Source: Neolentinus lepideus HHB14362 ss-1 (taxonomy: Eukaryota > Basidiomycota > Agaricomycetes > Gloeophyllales > Gloeophyllaceae). From it: 64,000 nucleotides of DNA. The stretch spans positions 892,371 through 956,370 of the forward strand of contig KV425552.1 of the NCBI GenBank assembly GCA_001632425.1. Reading direction: 5' to 3'. Positions 23,215-35,699 of this stretch are shown here, piece by piece (positions within the stretch are counted from its first letter, which is position 1; every line of letters begins with the position of its first letter). The notes under the pieces were generated by a model, which was not told where the DNA came from, made no database searches, and worked only from the letters and a program-made list of their open reading frames with translations. The position numbers and the translations under genes are program-made.

Positions 23215-24277
23215 GCCTGGTCTCCTGCGGCCACCTGAAGCGTTCGCTCGTCGTCGGTCCAGAAGGACGCAAAGAAGCCCGTCGCTCCCGCTGCTGTCTC
23301 ACTTAAGGAGATCATATATGTGAAGGAGGTAAGGGCATCGAAAGCGGTCAGTGATGTGAAGAAGGAAGTCAAGGCGACTATGGCAACGAAGGTTGTGAAG
23401 GCAAGCAAAGTCCCGTAGGTCAAACTGGCGCCGCCTGGATACTCAACTCTCGCGAAGCGCGCTGATGCTAGTAAGGTCGCTACTACTTCCAAGGTGCCCC
23501 CATCGTTGAGCGTAAGAACGACGGCGTTTCCGAGAAGACAAACTCTAGGGCCAAGATGCCTGCTGGCGCTTGGCGGTAAAGAAGGGAGTGGTGCTATTCT
23601 GTGTGGGTAGAAGAGGCAGCAGATGCGGTTTCAAGGATGTAGCCATATTCCTCAACATTCATATCCCCTTTCGTTTTTTTCTTCGTTTTTATACTCTAAT
23701 TATCTCCGGGTGCGCACTTCACCTTCACTGTGCTCCCGTCGAGTGCCCATTCCCAATGCTTTGTCTACCTCATGTAACCTTTAATTTCCATCCGCTGTAT
23801 CTCTTATGATCTTATAATGTATCGTATTTCTCATATAAATTATGTTTGCATAATATTTGGTCGAGGCTGCCTGGTCCATGCCTTTGACATTACAGAAGAT
23901 AGATTGACATTGCCGATACCAAACCTATAGGCCTAAGCACGCACACACACCCAGCGCACACGTCCTCTACCCGCCGACCGCTTGTCATATGCGAGAACTG
24001 CCAATGATAGATTGTTCGAACAAAACACTTGGACAATTATCGAGACAGCCGTCTCTCCCAGTACGTTGAAATACTACATTTTCGAACTCGGAGAGCTCAT
24101 TACAGACCAATCATGCAGCAAGAGTAGATCTAGAACAGCGCTAATTGTACATGATACATGATAACGTTTGTCAACAAATGCATTAAGTCTGAAGAGGCAA
24201 ACCATAAGAAGGCACTCATCCTGAAATTTGAAATCCATTAGTTTCATACAATAACATTCCATCTCCTGTCTCACACC
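23215..24277. other. Intergenic, possible extra 3' exon then nothing seen
   Basis: 23262-23418 stays open in frame with the upstream gene if an intron is assumed and encodes a Lys/Val/Ala-rich stretch (VKEVRASKAVSDVKKEVKAT). Beyond about 23570 the DNA is AT-richer with no gene that I can support; it should contain the 3' UTRs of the two converging genes. Confidence 0.4.
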
Positions 24278-27200
24278 TCACTCCCCACGCTTCTCTTCTT
24301 TATCCGGACCCTCCTTGTCTTTACCATCAGGTATACGAGTGTCGTCGTTCTGACCCTTGGCCCTCTCCAACACAGCGATGCCACTATTCTCTCCGCCACT
24401 CAACGGACTACTCTTGAACCTCGAGCCCTTCCCCCCAGTCGGCGTCGCAACACGTGCGATCCAGGGAGAAGGGTCAACAGGCCCTACTTGCGGACGTGCA
24501 CCTACCAAAGGTGGGCTCACGCTGCCAGCGGCCATGCGGCGCTTCCTATCGAGCAAAACGGCCTCCAGCAACGGAGCAGGGGACGCACTCCTTCCTATGC
24601 CATGATCCGCCGCGACACTGGCAGGGGTAGGCGGAGGGCTAGTCGACTTCGATACCTGTCCAGCGGTCACCGTCGGAATCTTCTCGGTTTCTTCCGGGCT
24701 CGCATGGGTGGAGAACATCTCGGGAGACTCCACCACGATCCTGGGTCCAGCGTGTTCCTCCTTCTCATTGAGAGGTTTCTCTAGCTCGATGGCTGGTATA
24801 TCAGACAACGGAGGGACAGCAGGCGGTGGCGAACTCCGTGATGCAGCCTGTTCGTCGATATTATCCCTGGGCGTAGGGGGAGCACTGCGACTCCTGAGGA
24901 AGTTGAAGCCCTTGATGGCCGCAGGTATGGCGATAGGGCGAAGGATGGGAGTAGTGCTTATGGCCTTGGAACGAGGAGATGCGGTACCGGTAGTAGGTTT
25001 GTTTACTGGGCGACCTGACAGATCGGGGGCCGAGGCTTGCTTCTTCAGCGTAGACCGATCAGCGGAGCGAACCGAACCAGACGGGTCGTAGGAAACTACG
25101 TGGCCGCCTTGAGGGTCGAATTCGTCGTAAATCTCTTCGCCAATGAGCTCTGAAAGATCATCCGTCAACAAACGTATCGTGGTTCCACGAATGGCAAACT
25201 AACCTTCCAAGACATCTTCCAGGGTAATGATACCTAATGGCATAACAGAAGGATCGAAACTTTGCAAGTACTAATTATTACGACTCATCAGCCAATGCAG
25301 ATATTCACAACGATGGAAATCATACCGGTTCCGCATCCTTCTTCGCCAACACCGCATCAGCAGGCATGCTTTGCAACAACCCAGCAGGCTTGAGCTGCTT
25401 CGCAAAGCTACTACGCCTGCTCTTCGTCCCTCCCTCTCGCGATTCTTCAACAACACCCATCTCAATATCAACGGGTTTAGCCTTACACTTCTTACTGCGA
25501 CCTCTGCCTCTGCCCTTGAAGCTGCCAGCTCGTCTCTTAGGTTGTTCGTCTGCTTGACTGCCATCAGCTAGCTGCTTCTCCCATCGACCGTCACCTCGCA
25601 GCGTAGCCTCGCGGTCATCGACTGTAGTAGAGTCGGTGCTCTCCCGGCTTTCCGGGATATCGGTCTCCTCGTCGCTTGATTCACCAATAACGCGGTCCCG
25701 GATCCGCTGCGTAAGACTCCGTTTCACTTCCTTCTTCACGCTGGCAGCGCGCTCGACACTGAGCCGGCTGACCTGTATTCAGTCCGGAAAACATCAAAAT
25801 CGGAAGATGTGCGTCCCACAACTAAACTTACAATAGCCATGTGACTTCGTCCGTCTTGGAACTTGTCAAGGATCCCAAGTAAAGGCTCGTTCTTCGGAAC
25901 GTACGGAACCTTATTGAGTGGGAGATGGCGCAAGGGAGTGGCGTCGTCAGGGTCCAAAAGCACGCACTGAATTCCACAGGTCAACTCCTATAATTGACGG
26001 TCTAAAAGAATAAGAAGGACCTGCTTGACGAGAAGGATACCGATGATCTTCTTCACCTTCTGCATTTGTGCTGGCCCCTCAAAGCCGTCGGCCGTGACCA
26101 ACGGGGGCACTTCGATCTCGTCGTAAACTGGAATACGACTGTGACCTGTTTCACAAATGCGCTTCAACATTATGTAATCAAGCTTGGTGTCGATGTTAAG
26201 CATGAAGACTTTGTCTAAGGGAGTCATCGCCTAGTGAGGGATTTTTTGTTAGCGATCGTGGAATCCTAGGACTAAAACACACTTGTTCGACGACTTTCTC
26301 CTGCAAATCGAGTGTGGCGCCAATGATCGTGACAGTGTCGGTCTTCAAATCACCACCGTGCGTTGCCGTCGAAGCGTGCATTGCAACTAATTCCTTGAGT
26401 TCTGTGAAATGAACAGACTATCAGATATGATCGAGACCCTAGAATGAGCAACATATGGACATTAATGAACAACGTACCACTTCTTCGATAGATGATGCCA
26501 TGGTGGGGGCCGAGCACCCATTCCAGTAGTTTGGCGACGGGCCAAGCAACGATACCCTATTAGATATCAGAAACCCATGCGTCAGGCGCACTCGTATAGG
26601 TCTCAAGGAAAACACTGACAAAGGTGTAAATGAGCACCGTCACGAATGGAGCCATCTTTGCGCCAATGAGTAGTCCGTAACGACTACATACAGATTGGGG
26701 AATGATTTCGGAGAAGCTGAAATAATCGGCGTCAACAACCGAAAGAAAGGAACAAGCGGGTCTGATGGAAGGGTGCTAGCCTACCCGCAATGTCCCAGTC
26801 TTAGGGCTTGCTTAAGAACTCACATGACGATCAAAACGGTACTGACGACAACGCTCTGCACTCCACCGCCCAGAAGTGGGTCGGCGATAACAGGCAGAGT
26901 CTCGTTGACGATCATGTTGGCAAGTAACAATGTCACAAGAAGCAAGTGGCCATTCGTGCGAATAGGCTTAATTTTGTTCGCATACTTTCTCTGCTCACTA
27001 TGATAGACGAGGTTAGAGGTCGACATGTCTTGTTGCACATTCGACTCACGGTGTGCCGCTTATACTAAGCACATTCAGTTGCGTTTCGTCCAAACTCATA
27101 TAACCCAACGTCAGACCGGCAAACAAACCCGACAGCAAAACAAGGACGGGAATAAGAATGGCAAAGGCGATCTTTTCTGGACCATGCACTTCTCGCTTGG

Positions 27201-27375
27201 CGAATTGATGCAGAACCGTGCCGCCGCCACCTGAGGCGTCGACGCCGAGGCTGGCATGGGGAGCTGCAGGGTAAGTGAAGGCAGGCTTTGGAACATGGCT
27301 GAGTAATACAGATAACAAAGGCACAGCTAGTCCAGAGTGGGCAGAACGGCGAACTTGTCGTAGAGTCGGTACCAT
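24278..27375 (-). CDS. MAM3: Mam3/CNNM-type DUF21-CBS membrane protein
   Basis: A vacuolar or plasma-membrane protein of the CNNM/CorC family linked to divalent-metal (Mg, Mn) homeostasis. ATG at 27375-27373. The N-terminal part is followed by the DUF21 transmembrane domain: AFAILIPVLVLLSGLFAGLT, LGYMSLDETQLNVLSISG, NGHLLLVTLLLANMIVNETL, PVIADPLLGGGVQSVVVSTV. The connector contains ELVAMHA and VTIIGATLDLQEKVVEQ. The first CBS domain begins MTPLDKVFMLNIDTKLDY and contains ICETGHSRIPVYDEI. The second includes KIIGILLVKQVL, then NKVPYVPKNEPLLGILDKFQ and DGRSHMAIV, and finally GIITLEDVLEELIGEEIYDE. A basic/Ser-rich stretch of roughly 140 residues interrupts the second CBS unit (about 25760-25320). 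The C-terminal 240 residues are Pro/Ser-rich and probably disordered, ending DKEEKRGE. Seven or more exons; no damage seen. Confidence 0.92.
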
Positions 27376-28788
27376 TCGTTAGTGAAGGTCGTAAGGAGTA
27401 CGCGTTTGTGGCGAGCAACCGCCTTATAAGTGTTAGCCCGATGGTAATGACCACGTGACACTGCGGGTTCATCGCTGGCCAATCAGCAGCGCCAAGCTGT
27501 GGCTGCACGGATCTCGGCGCGTCTCGGCAACACTGCTTCGCTGCGAAGTGACGTACTCCGCTGTGATGTCTTTCCCACGTTTATTGCCTCTTGTCGGTCC
27601 ATCCAACTCTTCTCTTGCAGCTTCAGGCACAACGTTTCTACGATCTCCTCTTCCTAAATAACTCCAAGACCGCGTTTTGTTGATAAAACACAGGGTCGTC
27701 TATACTTGTTGTCTTCTTTGTCATCTGTCCTAAAGGTGCCGTTAACCCACATGCAGGGAACGCGGCCTATGCCGACCATTCACTTCATTAATACCTTGAT
27801 AGGACAGTTAAGGAATGTCTAGATCCCCGCAAGTCTCTGACAAAATCCGGTAAGAGTCGTATGTTTCTGAGTCTACCTGACATACCCTGTCACCTGGCTC
27901 GCACCTTAACGCAATACAACAAGGCCGTACGACAGCACGGGTGAGCATTGCAGTACTAGAGTATCTATGACACGGACAGCTATCTGATAACCTGGAGACG
28001 TATCTAATGTTATAATTTAGAGTTTACAAGGCGTGCTCATAGAACACCGGCAGCTATGCAAGGCACGCAGGTTCCCATCCTCGTGGCTCTCATCCGGTTC
28101 TGTGCTTTTTCGAGAATGTCAATACATATAGAACCGGGGCCATCCTTAAAGCTCACAGTGTCATTTGCTTGATCTATGGGTACATCTCTCTTCAATATTG
28201 CGTCACTTGCGTGCCTTTAGTGAGTGGTACTTCACGTCTGACAGATGAGAGCGGAACTAAGTAAATCTGAACCTTTCGCTTCGTGTGAGAGCACGAATCG
28301 TGAGAAGAGACATCGCAGATCGTGCATCTTTCCTTCAATGCATAGGCAACGAGACGAACTCCCTCTCGCGAAGGCCTGGGATGTGGCATATTCCGCAGGT
28401 CCAGGCTTCCCACACTACGACACATCCAGTGATCAACGATGGCAGTTGGAACGCCAATGGGAACTTAACAAGCGGAAAGAATAGCGTAGGGAGCCCATGT
28501 GACCTCTACACCATATTGATGATACTGATACCGATACTGATGCCTGCGCAGTGATATTTCGGTGATATGTCTTACACATAAAGGTTACACGATGCCGGTA
28601 AGTGCGGGATGACCCTGACGTCTGAGCCCACTGGCCTACCGACTGGCTGCCGTCGCACATTTACGAGGTGAGAAGGCGAGATCACGTGCCAGGCACTCAG
28701 CACATCCATAAGTCTTAATCTTAAGTCAAATCAGGAGTCGGAATCACAATTAGTTAACATCCAACTAGATACTATACATGCACTCAAG
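27376..28788. other. Intergenic, promoter of MAM3 and 3' flank of the lysine gene
   Basis: About 1.4 kb. No open frame with recognisable content and no repeats shared with the rest of the window that I can see. Confidence 0.5.
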
Positions 28789-31700
28789 TTACTGTACACC
28801 CGTAGCCCGTCCCAACCCCTCTTCCAGAACCCTCTCCATCCCATTCAAGCCAACTCTAACTTTCTCCTTCATCCCCAACCCTACCTCCTCCATCCCCATA
28901 AGCACACCCCTCCAGAGCCCGTCCTCCTCCGGGCCCCTCACGCCTCTCATCGTGACCTTCCCGTCGAGCACCCGCAATGCAGCAATCGCCACAGGGAGCC
29001 CGACAGTCAGCGCCATCGCGGAATGCACGGGTGTGCCGTATGCCATTAGCGTAGATGTATAGATCTCCTCCGTATTCGGATACGACGGTGCCGAAGAAGA
29101 TGCGACGATCTCATGGTGCAAGACGACCATGTCCCGCTCGCCCGATTTGTACGCGAGTTTGTGCGCGAGGACTGTCGCCAACAGCTCAATGGGGGCCATC
29201 TCCACTCGGGGTAAGGGCGGCATGCTGGTTATGTCGTTAGAGGATGCAAGATCCGGATTCGGAACGACTCCCAGCCAACTCAACGCCCCCAAGGCAGACC
29301 CTAGGTCGCCGGAATCTGAAGATAGGACGTTCGATAGAGCCGAGATGAGGGAGTGATGGTCGGCCTTTACGAAGTCGTTATATTTGTGCGCAAACGCGTG
29401 TTGGGCAAGTGAGCTCCAAGAATCCAGCCGGAACTTCGGATCAAACTCTAAGAGCCCAATTTCTTTGAAGGATTGCATCAGCCCGCAGAACCCAGGGTAC
29501 CTATACGACCTGCTTTGTCAGGGACTGAAGACGGCCACAATTAAACCTGGGCTAACCGCAGTGTGCCTCTGAGAACGGTGCGCAGCTCATTTAGAGGACC
29601 CAAACCATATGTCTCAGCATAAGGCATACTATCCCTATTCGCGATCCCCTCCAATCGCAACACATTCGACACTGGAACGTCGGCGAAACGGTGGCGCAGC
29701 AGATTCGGCTCCGCAATCTCATGATCCTACACCACCCACCACCCAAGGTATTCAATTTAAGCGTCACCAGCGCGATGAATCAACACCCACCTTGCCATTC
29801 AATCTAAACCGTGCCCCTGCCTTCGCCGCCCTCAGCACCCCGAGCGGGCTCCAGCTGAACTTATACCCCAGCGGCACGTCTTCTGCACACTCGGGTGCAG
29901 GCAGGCCGCCGCAGAACGAGACGAACGAGCGCACAGTCTTGCCCTGGCCTTTGATCGCCTTGAGGAGAGAGAACGCGGAGCAGTGGTCGATGCCTGGGTC
30001 CAGCCCGATCTCGTTGAGGATGAGCGTGTCCGAGGTGAGTGCGCTAGGAGCTCCGGATGACGTGAGATGGAGTAAGGGAGGAGAGAGGGTGTGACTAACC
30101 TTGCGTGCAGCTCCTTCATGGAAGGCGAGATGTACGAGGCAGTGACCATGTGCGTCTTGTGCTTGATGCATTGTTGCGCAATTATCGGGTGGAAGGGGAC
30201 CGGTAACAAGCTACAAGAAACACTTAATCAGTCTTTCGTCACGGATTAAGCGAAGAGTATACCTGATCACCACATCCGCCTGCCCAACCAACTCCCCCAC
30301 CTTCTCCAAATTCTCGACATCCAGAAGCACAGCCTCCGCATTCCCATTACCAAACCGGTCCACCAGCTTCTCCGCTTCCGCTCGAGCATTGCTCGCTAAC
30401 CACCAAAATTACTTCATTTCTCACATAATCGAAGTAGCGTACGACTCACCAACGACCACCTCAACATCGCCCCTCCCCGCGATCCTCTCCACAACAGGTG
30501 CAGCGACCATTCCACTCCCGAGGAGTAGAACGCGCTTCTTCCGGCCCGGCACCAGCTTACCGGCCTCCACGACGCTCGAACCCGAAATCGAGGAAATCGG
30601 ACTGGGCGACAAGGCAGAGCTAGAAGAAACAGTCGCTCTCCACGCGTCCAACGGCTCCCGCAGCCACCTATTAGCCCCCTGCAGCTCCCCGCCCCGCGCA
30701 ACAGTCGCCCTCTCCAGCGCCCTCCCAATACCTTCGTCCCCGCCTGCCCATTAGTATCAGCACCACTTCACCCTCGCAAACCTTGCATGAGCGAAACGCA
30801 CCTCGCTGTCCACGGTACTCGCCGATAAGCGTGCGCAGGTATGGCAGTATCCCCTGCGAGAAGTGCTGCGAGGCGTCGAGGGGGAGGGAGGAGGGCAGGA
30901 TGTCCACGGCCATGACGGTCACGGGCGGGAGGCACGGCGGGTGCGCGGGCGGGCGGGTGGTGAAGAAGGGAGAGGAGAGCGTCGAGTGGCGCGGGAGGAA
31001 CTCGAGGCCGCCCTGAAGGTGCGTTTAGTCCGTTTTACCACGAATAAGAACACGAAACGGGAGTGAGGGAGAAATAGAGAGCAGCAGTGGACGCTCACCT
31101 CGACATCACAGCTCACATCACCCACGACGCATCCTCGTCCCTTCCCGCCCCCCGGCAACGTCTGCGCGATGGCGAGGGCCTGCACGAGCCCCGCATTAGT
31201 CAGGACGCGCGGGTAGCCGACGGACCAGCCCGCACCGTGCAGGAGGAGGGTTAGGTAGGGTTGAATCTGGTGATCCCGGTTAGCACGAGTTATAGTCGTA
31301 GGTAGAATGGGTATGGAGATAATAGGTGCATGCGAGTGAGTGGGATGTAGATAAAAGAGACGATGGGCACGGACCTTGGTGTGGAACTCTGACTTGTACA
31401 GATGCGGATTCTTGTAGTAATCCTCCCTATCATAGGCATTTCCGTCGCCGCGGGTGAAGTAGTCTTGCGGGAGGGCGTGGAGAAGGTAAATCTATCCACG
31501 ACTTTGTCAGCCATCTCTCTCTTTCTGGAGTTTTGGGCAGAAGGCGGGTGGGAGCGCACCTTGCGTAAATCGGTATCTATATATAAGCACGACGTGTTTA
31601 GCGAAAGAAGGATAAGAGAAGAGAATATCCATCCTTACCCTCGTTCCGAACCAGCCTATCCAGCTCCTCCAACGTCACGCGCTGTACAGGCAGATCTTCG

Positions 31701-32767
31701 AGGATGTCAAGCATACCCTGCGCTACCTTCCCGGTCCTGATGGAGATGTGTCAATCACAACAAGAACAACAAGCTGCAGCCCCGACGCGCGTACCCAGTC
31801 ACCCCAATTACGATCGGGCCCGCGTCGCGCGGTGTTCCCCCTTCGCGGATCAGGTCCCCCACGCGCCGAAGGGAGGCGCGGATGGAGGGGAGGGAGGGGT
31901 GCAGGTGCGGGCGGGGCGTATACTGGTGTTCGGAGTTGTGTTCGTTTAATGATACCATAATAGTCGTTCGTTCATTGGTTGTTGGTGAGCGGTGAATATA
32001 TATCGGGTTAGGGTTAAGAGGGGCACGTACAAGAAATGGAGATGCGACGCCGTGCTCGAGATGCACATGTGCGAGGGTAGAGAGGGATTCGAGGACACCG
32101 GCGACTGTGGGTTAGTAATTTAGTTAATCCAGCGCATAGTCACGGATCATGTAAGAAAAAGAGCAGTGTCTGAGAGAGAAAGATACGCACCTCCAGCGAA
32201 CCACCCAAACCCAACCGTGCGCTTGCCCTGCTCGTCGGTGAGGAGCTCCCAGTCGATCAGCCTCGGGAGACCCTCTTTCCCCGACGAGTCGGTGAGGAAA
32301 CGCGCGAGCAGCGGCATGTTGTACGCCTGTCCCTTGATGGTGTGCGAAAACATCAGGTGCGTGCGTGGGGCGGAGTCGGGCGCAGGGGATGTGAGCAGCT
32401 CGGGGAGGGGCGTTTCTTTGATGCCGAGGACGATGTGAGCGGGGGAGAGAGTTGAGTGGAGAGACGCTCCCGCCTGGAATGGGGTTAAAAGTCATTTCAC
32501 AAAGGTAGAAGCGGGGTTATAGGTAGCACTGAGACATCTGCTGCATACCTTGACAAACTCGTCGCTCGTATACACCCTCCTCGAGCAGTCTTGCACGAGC
32601 ACATTCACGCCGTCTCTGACTAGCTCATGCACAGCATCCGGTGTGAGCGGGCATCGTCTTTCCCATATTCTAGCGGGGTCTTCACGGCGGATGCCAATAG
32701 TCACGGACTTGGCACTGGTGTGGGCGCAGCGGCGGTGTGCACGCAAGAGAAGAGGACGAGAACGCAT
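28789..32767 (-). CDS. AASS: Bifunctional lysine-ketoglutarate reductase/saccharopine dehydrogenase (alpha-aminoadipic semialdehyde synthase)
   Basis: Condenses lysine with 2-oxoglutarate to saccharopine, then oxidises it to aminoadipate semialdehyde and glutamate: the lysine-degrading pathway of animal and plant mitochondria. The ATG at 32767 gives an Arg-rich, presequence-like N-terminus ([20 protein letters not shown]). The LKR half reads [79 protein letters not shown] and [14 protein letters not shown]. The SDH half reads [126 protein letters not shown] and [10 protein letters not shown]. The SDH half continues to the C-terminus GLGRATGVQ. Both halves appear intact across about a dozen exons. 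Many fungi have the two activities as separate biosynthetic enzymes (Lys1, Lys9), so a fused protein is noteworthy. Confidence 0.93.
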
Positions 32768-32807
32768 AGTGCAATTCAAGGGTAGCACAAGGTCTGAGCA
32801 CAAGGTC

Positions 32808-32813
32808 TTTATA
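32808..32813 (-). promoter_or_regulatory. TATA box of the lysine-ketoglutarate reductase gene
   Basis: TATAAAG on the minus strand, 41-46 bp upstream of the ATG at 32767. This favours that ATG over any upstream in-frame non-ATG codon. Confidence 0.5.
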
Positions 32814-32978
32814 CTTGAGTAGAGCAAGATCCGCCCGACCGAGTCGGCGCTACATAGGAAATGGACACGTCGAATCGCATGCCCCGCTTATAGGGTCACC
32901 TTGATCGGAGGCCGCTTCCAGGCGCGGGCGGTTCCCTTCCATGGGTTTACATCACATTCACAAGGTGTGTCTTCGGAG

Positions 32979-33215
32979 AAGGCGGTAGACGGTCGCATAT
33001 TCCACAAAGCGGAAGAACTACAGGCTCAAACGCGCTCAGCCTGCAATTGAAGGAACGGCCGAAATGATGAGCGGCAATAGAGTTGAGTAGCCGAAGTTGC
33101 CGTTGTAGTGCTAATACAAAGGCGGTGCATACCCCACTACATGAACACTAGTCCCATTACAATCACGTTCCTATACAGATCTGATCGGCCCCGATCGCGC
33201 CTTGCAAAATAGCAC
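32979..33215 (-). repeat. Repeat segments B and A, copy next to the lysine gene
   Basis: B (32979-33026, GGCGGTAGAC..CTACAGGCTC) matches 15474-15415 in inverted orientation. A (33027-33215) matches 12968-13160, also inverted. B precedes A in the same relative orientation in both copies, but here both lie upstream of gene X whereas in copy 1 B and A lie beyond the NBS1 fragment. Confidence 0.8.
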
Positions 33216-33419
33216 GTGGCTCACCATCATCATGTATTATCCTCCACCTTTTCTTGCGCTACCGCGAAAAAGCTTGCCCGCCGTGTGGCATCTCCAAGAT
33301 ATCGCAATGAATGAGTGAATAATCTGCCGAGCACCCAAACTCACTAATATGTGAATGTTGAACCTTTCACATCTGAACTGGGACAGGACAGCGCTAGTGC
33401 TAGGACAGCGCTAGTGCTG
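33216..33419. other. Unique spacer between segment A and gene X
   Basis: About 200 bp without a counterpart in the other copy. Contains a short direct duplication, GGACAGCGCTAGTGCT, twice at 33386-33420. Confidence 0.5.
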
Positions 33420-33429
33420 GGTCGGCACT

Positions 33430-34755
33430 ATGGACACTGATGCAGCTGATATCAGCGACCAATTCCTCTCTTCTGAGGCTATAGAACGCCAATGCAACTT
33501 TTTCATCTGGTCCTGTGGGTGGATTAAACTAGGTATGTGGATGCCAAGGTTGGAGGTTAGTCATAGGCAGTCTTTGTAGTGCTATCTCTTCATGACAGAT
33601 CTCATATCACATACTGCATGCTATACCATTGGGTCAATATGATGGTGATGGCTAGCAACCACTTCAGGCATTGACCAACATACATTTTCTGTGAAGTCAG
33701 TGTCCACTTTTCCGATCCATACTCCTTCTTGGAACTCTACCCCACCCCAGAGCACGATGCCATACCCCGTGACAGTGATGACCTACTATTCCCAGGGCAT
33801 ATCGGTGCTTATATGGAATGTAAGTTCAAATATATCTCAGTGATTAATGCTTTTTACTCTGATGGCATCGCAGCAGGAGGAGTGTATGAGTTGGGTGTTT
33901 TTAGTCGTAGCCACAATATGTTCAAGTTGCTTCTAGCTGTTGATCCAAAGTTCTCTGAATGGGTGAGCCTAAATGTACCACTTCTATGAGCATGACTCTG
34001 AATGTGTCCATCTTCTACCTTTGTCTCAGTGTATTTACCCCAACTGGTTCTATTCGGATGTTCAGGATCACTACCACAGTACCTGCACGATTACGGGCAT
34101 GAAAGACCCTCAAACTGTAGTGACGTGGATCCTGCCATGCCTTAGTTATTTTTATGTATGGTATAATTATTGGTGCTATCTTGATGCTGCTTCCCATTGT
34201 TTACTCCTTTGTCACAGATATTTGATGAGGGGTGGCATGATCATCACGATCAGAGTTTCCCATCCCCAGAAGAAGTATTCAATACTGCACAGAACAGACT
34301 CCTGATGCATCTGCACCTTGTCGATTTGTGGCAAGATAATGTATTTGCCATTGAGCCTGACGTCTGTATTCATTTTGACTGTGGCGTACTGGAACTAAGT
34401 TCAACTCACTTGGTTTTTACAGGACAACTATTGACTCGTCTGGTTCCATGATCCTAAAGGTGTGTGTGACAAGGATCTACTTTCGCATATTCTGACCTAT
34501 TTCCTGCTATCTTCTCTTCTACCCGAGCAACTTGGACCAGATCCTAACTTACTGCGTGGCCACCTGAAGTTCAGTCTATTTGTGAACATATCTGGATACA
34601 ATATCCACCATGAATTCTCTGATTGGCAATTGCAGGACTTGATGAATGAGCTTTTAAACGAGAGTGGCACACCTGTGGAGATGTCTGATCCTCTTTAGGA
34701 TACATGCCTTGGGAAGTTGCTATGGAAGTGGCATGTGTGCACAAAGTTGTAAGTT
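33430..34755 (+). pseudogene. Decayed spliced gene 'X', copy 2, function unrecognised
   Basis: Same gene as 18530-16378, on the opposite strand. Pieces in order: MDTDAADISDQFLSSEAIER and QCNFFIWSCGWIKLG; FLELYPTPEHDAIPRDSDDL and FPGHIGAYME; a GTAAGT..TCGCAG intron (about 33820-33871); GGVYELGVFSRSHNMFKLLL and AVDPKFSEW; a GTGAGC..CTCAG intron (33963-34030); CIYPNWFYSDVQDHY; IFDEGWHDHHDQSFPSPEEV; DLWQDNVFAIEPDVCIHFDC; an intron ending TTTTTACAG; then DPKGVCDKDL, LPEQLGPDPNLLRGHLKFSL and NESGTPVEMSDPL with a TAG. Stops are scattered between the pieces. Intron borders shared by both copies argue for a host gene rather than a transposon frame. It lies about 2.4 kb upstream of NBS1 on the same strand. 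Confidence 0.6.
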
Positions 34756-35699
34756 CACCTGGGCCATCTCATCGAATTAGGCTATAGCTCAATAATGCAC
34801 ATTTCCATGTCTAGATTGAAACATGATCAATCAGTTCTCTAAAGCCTCCATTCATGCTAATGAATTATGAATTGGCTGCATGCAAGTAGTTTATGTGGCC
34901 TCCACTGTTGTGCATGGAATTATGCAGATCTCTCTGTTGCAACATATGCACAGGAAATGATTAGCTAATTGCCAGACATGCATTATGCTCAGCAGTGTAA
35001 TATACTGCTGTTGAGTGCAGTTATACTTTTTATGCAATGGATGGGGAGCGCTGTGATCATGATAGTCTCGGGAGTCAGAATCAGTGCCAAGGTTTTTGAC
35101 AGCTGACTGAAAAATGGTAGGAACTCTGAGAAACTCTCGACACACTGGATTTAATCCTTACTGTGAAATTACTTCCAAGTATCATTTTGTAGCCAGCTGA
35201 AGATGGTCGTGAATCTACTAGTTACGAGTCCTGAGGTACGAAGGATGAGTTTGTATGCTCAGAATGAGCGGGATGCCGAAACGGGAGTGTCGTGGGAATT
35301 TGTGCTGAGTAATCGGAGTTCAAAGTATTTGTAGTGCTAGCTACAAAATTTCATTCCCGATTCATAGTCCGTTTCTAGTAATCACTACAAAGTCTCTCCA
35401 AACTCATTTTGTAGTCTCATTTTTCGACATTTTCTTCCTCACTTTCAGAGACTTGCTCCATTTCTTCCTTACTTCTCAATATAAGCTTATGGTATATTTA
35501 TGCGTTATTCTGAATATTTCTGTATTTTTAGCATTTTGTTTGCATGCAGGATCCCCGGTACACTCTCAGAGGGCTTTCTTACTGTGGGAATCTGGTATTT
35601 GTAGCGGGTGGCGTGCCGCGTCGATTCCAAATGCTAGCTTCTGATTGGCCAGACGCTTTCTCGCGAGGTTGCCTATAGCTACTGACAGTCGGTTGGTTG

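Noticed and set aside
32768..32827. Longer N-terminus for the lysine-ketoglutarate reductase gene
   Set aside because: The extension would begin at TTG and include the TATA box; the ATG at 32767 gives a good mitochondrial presequence.
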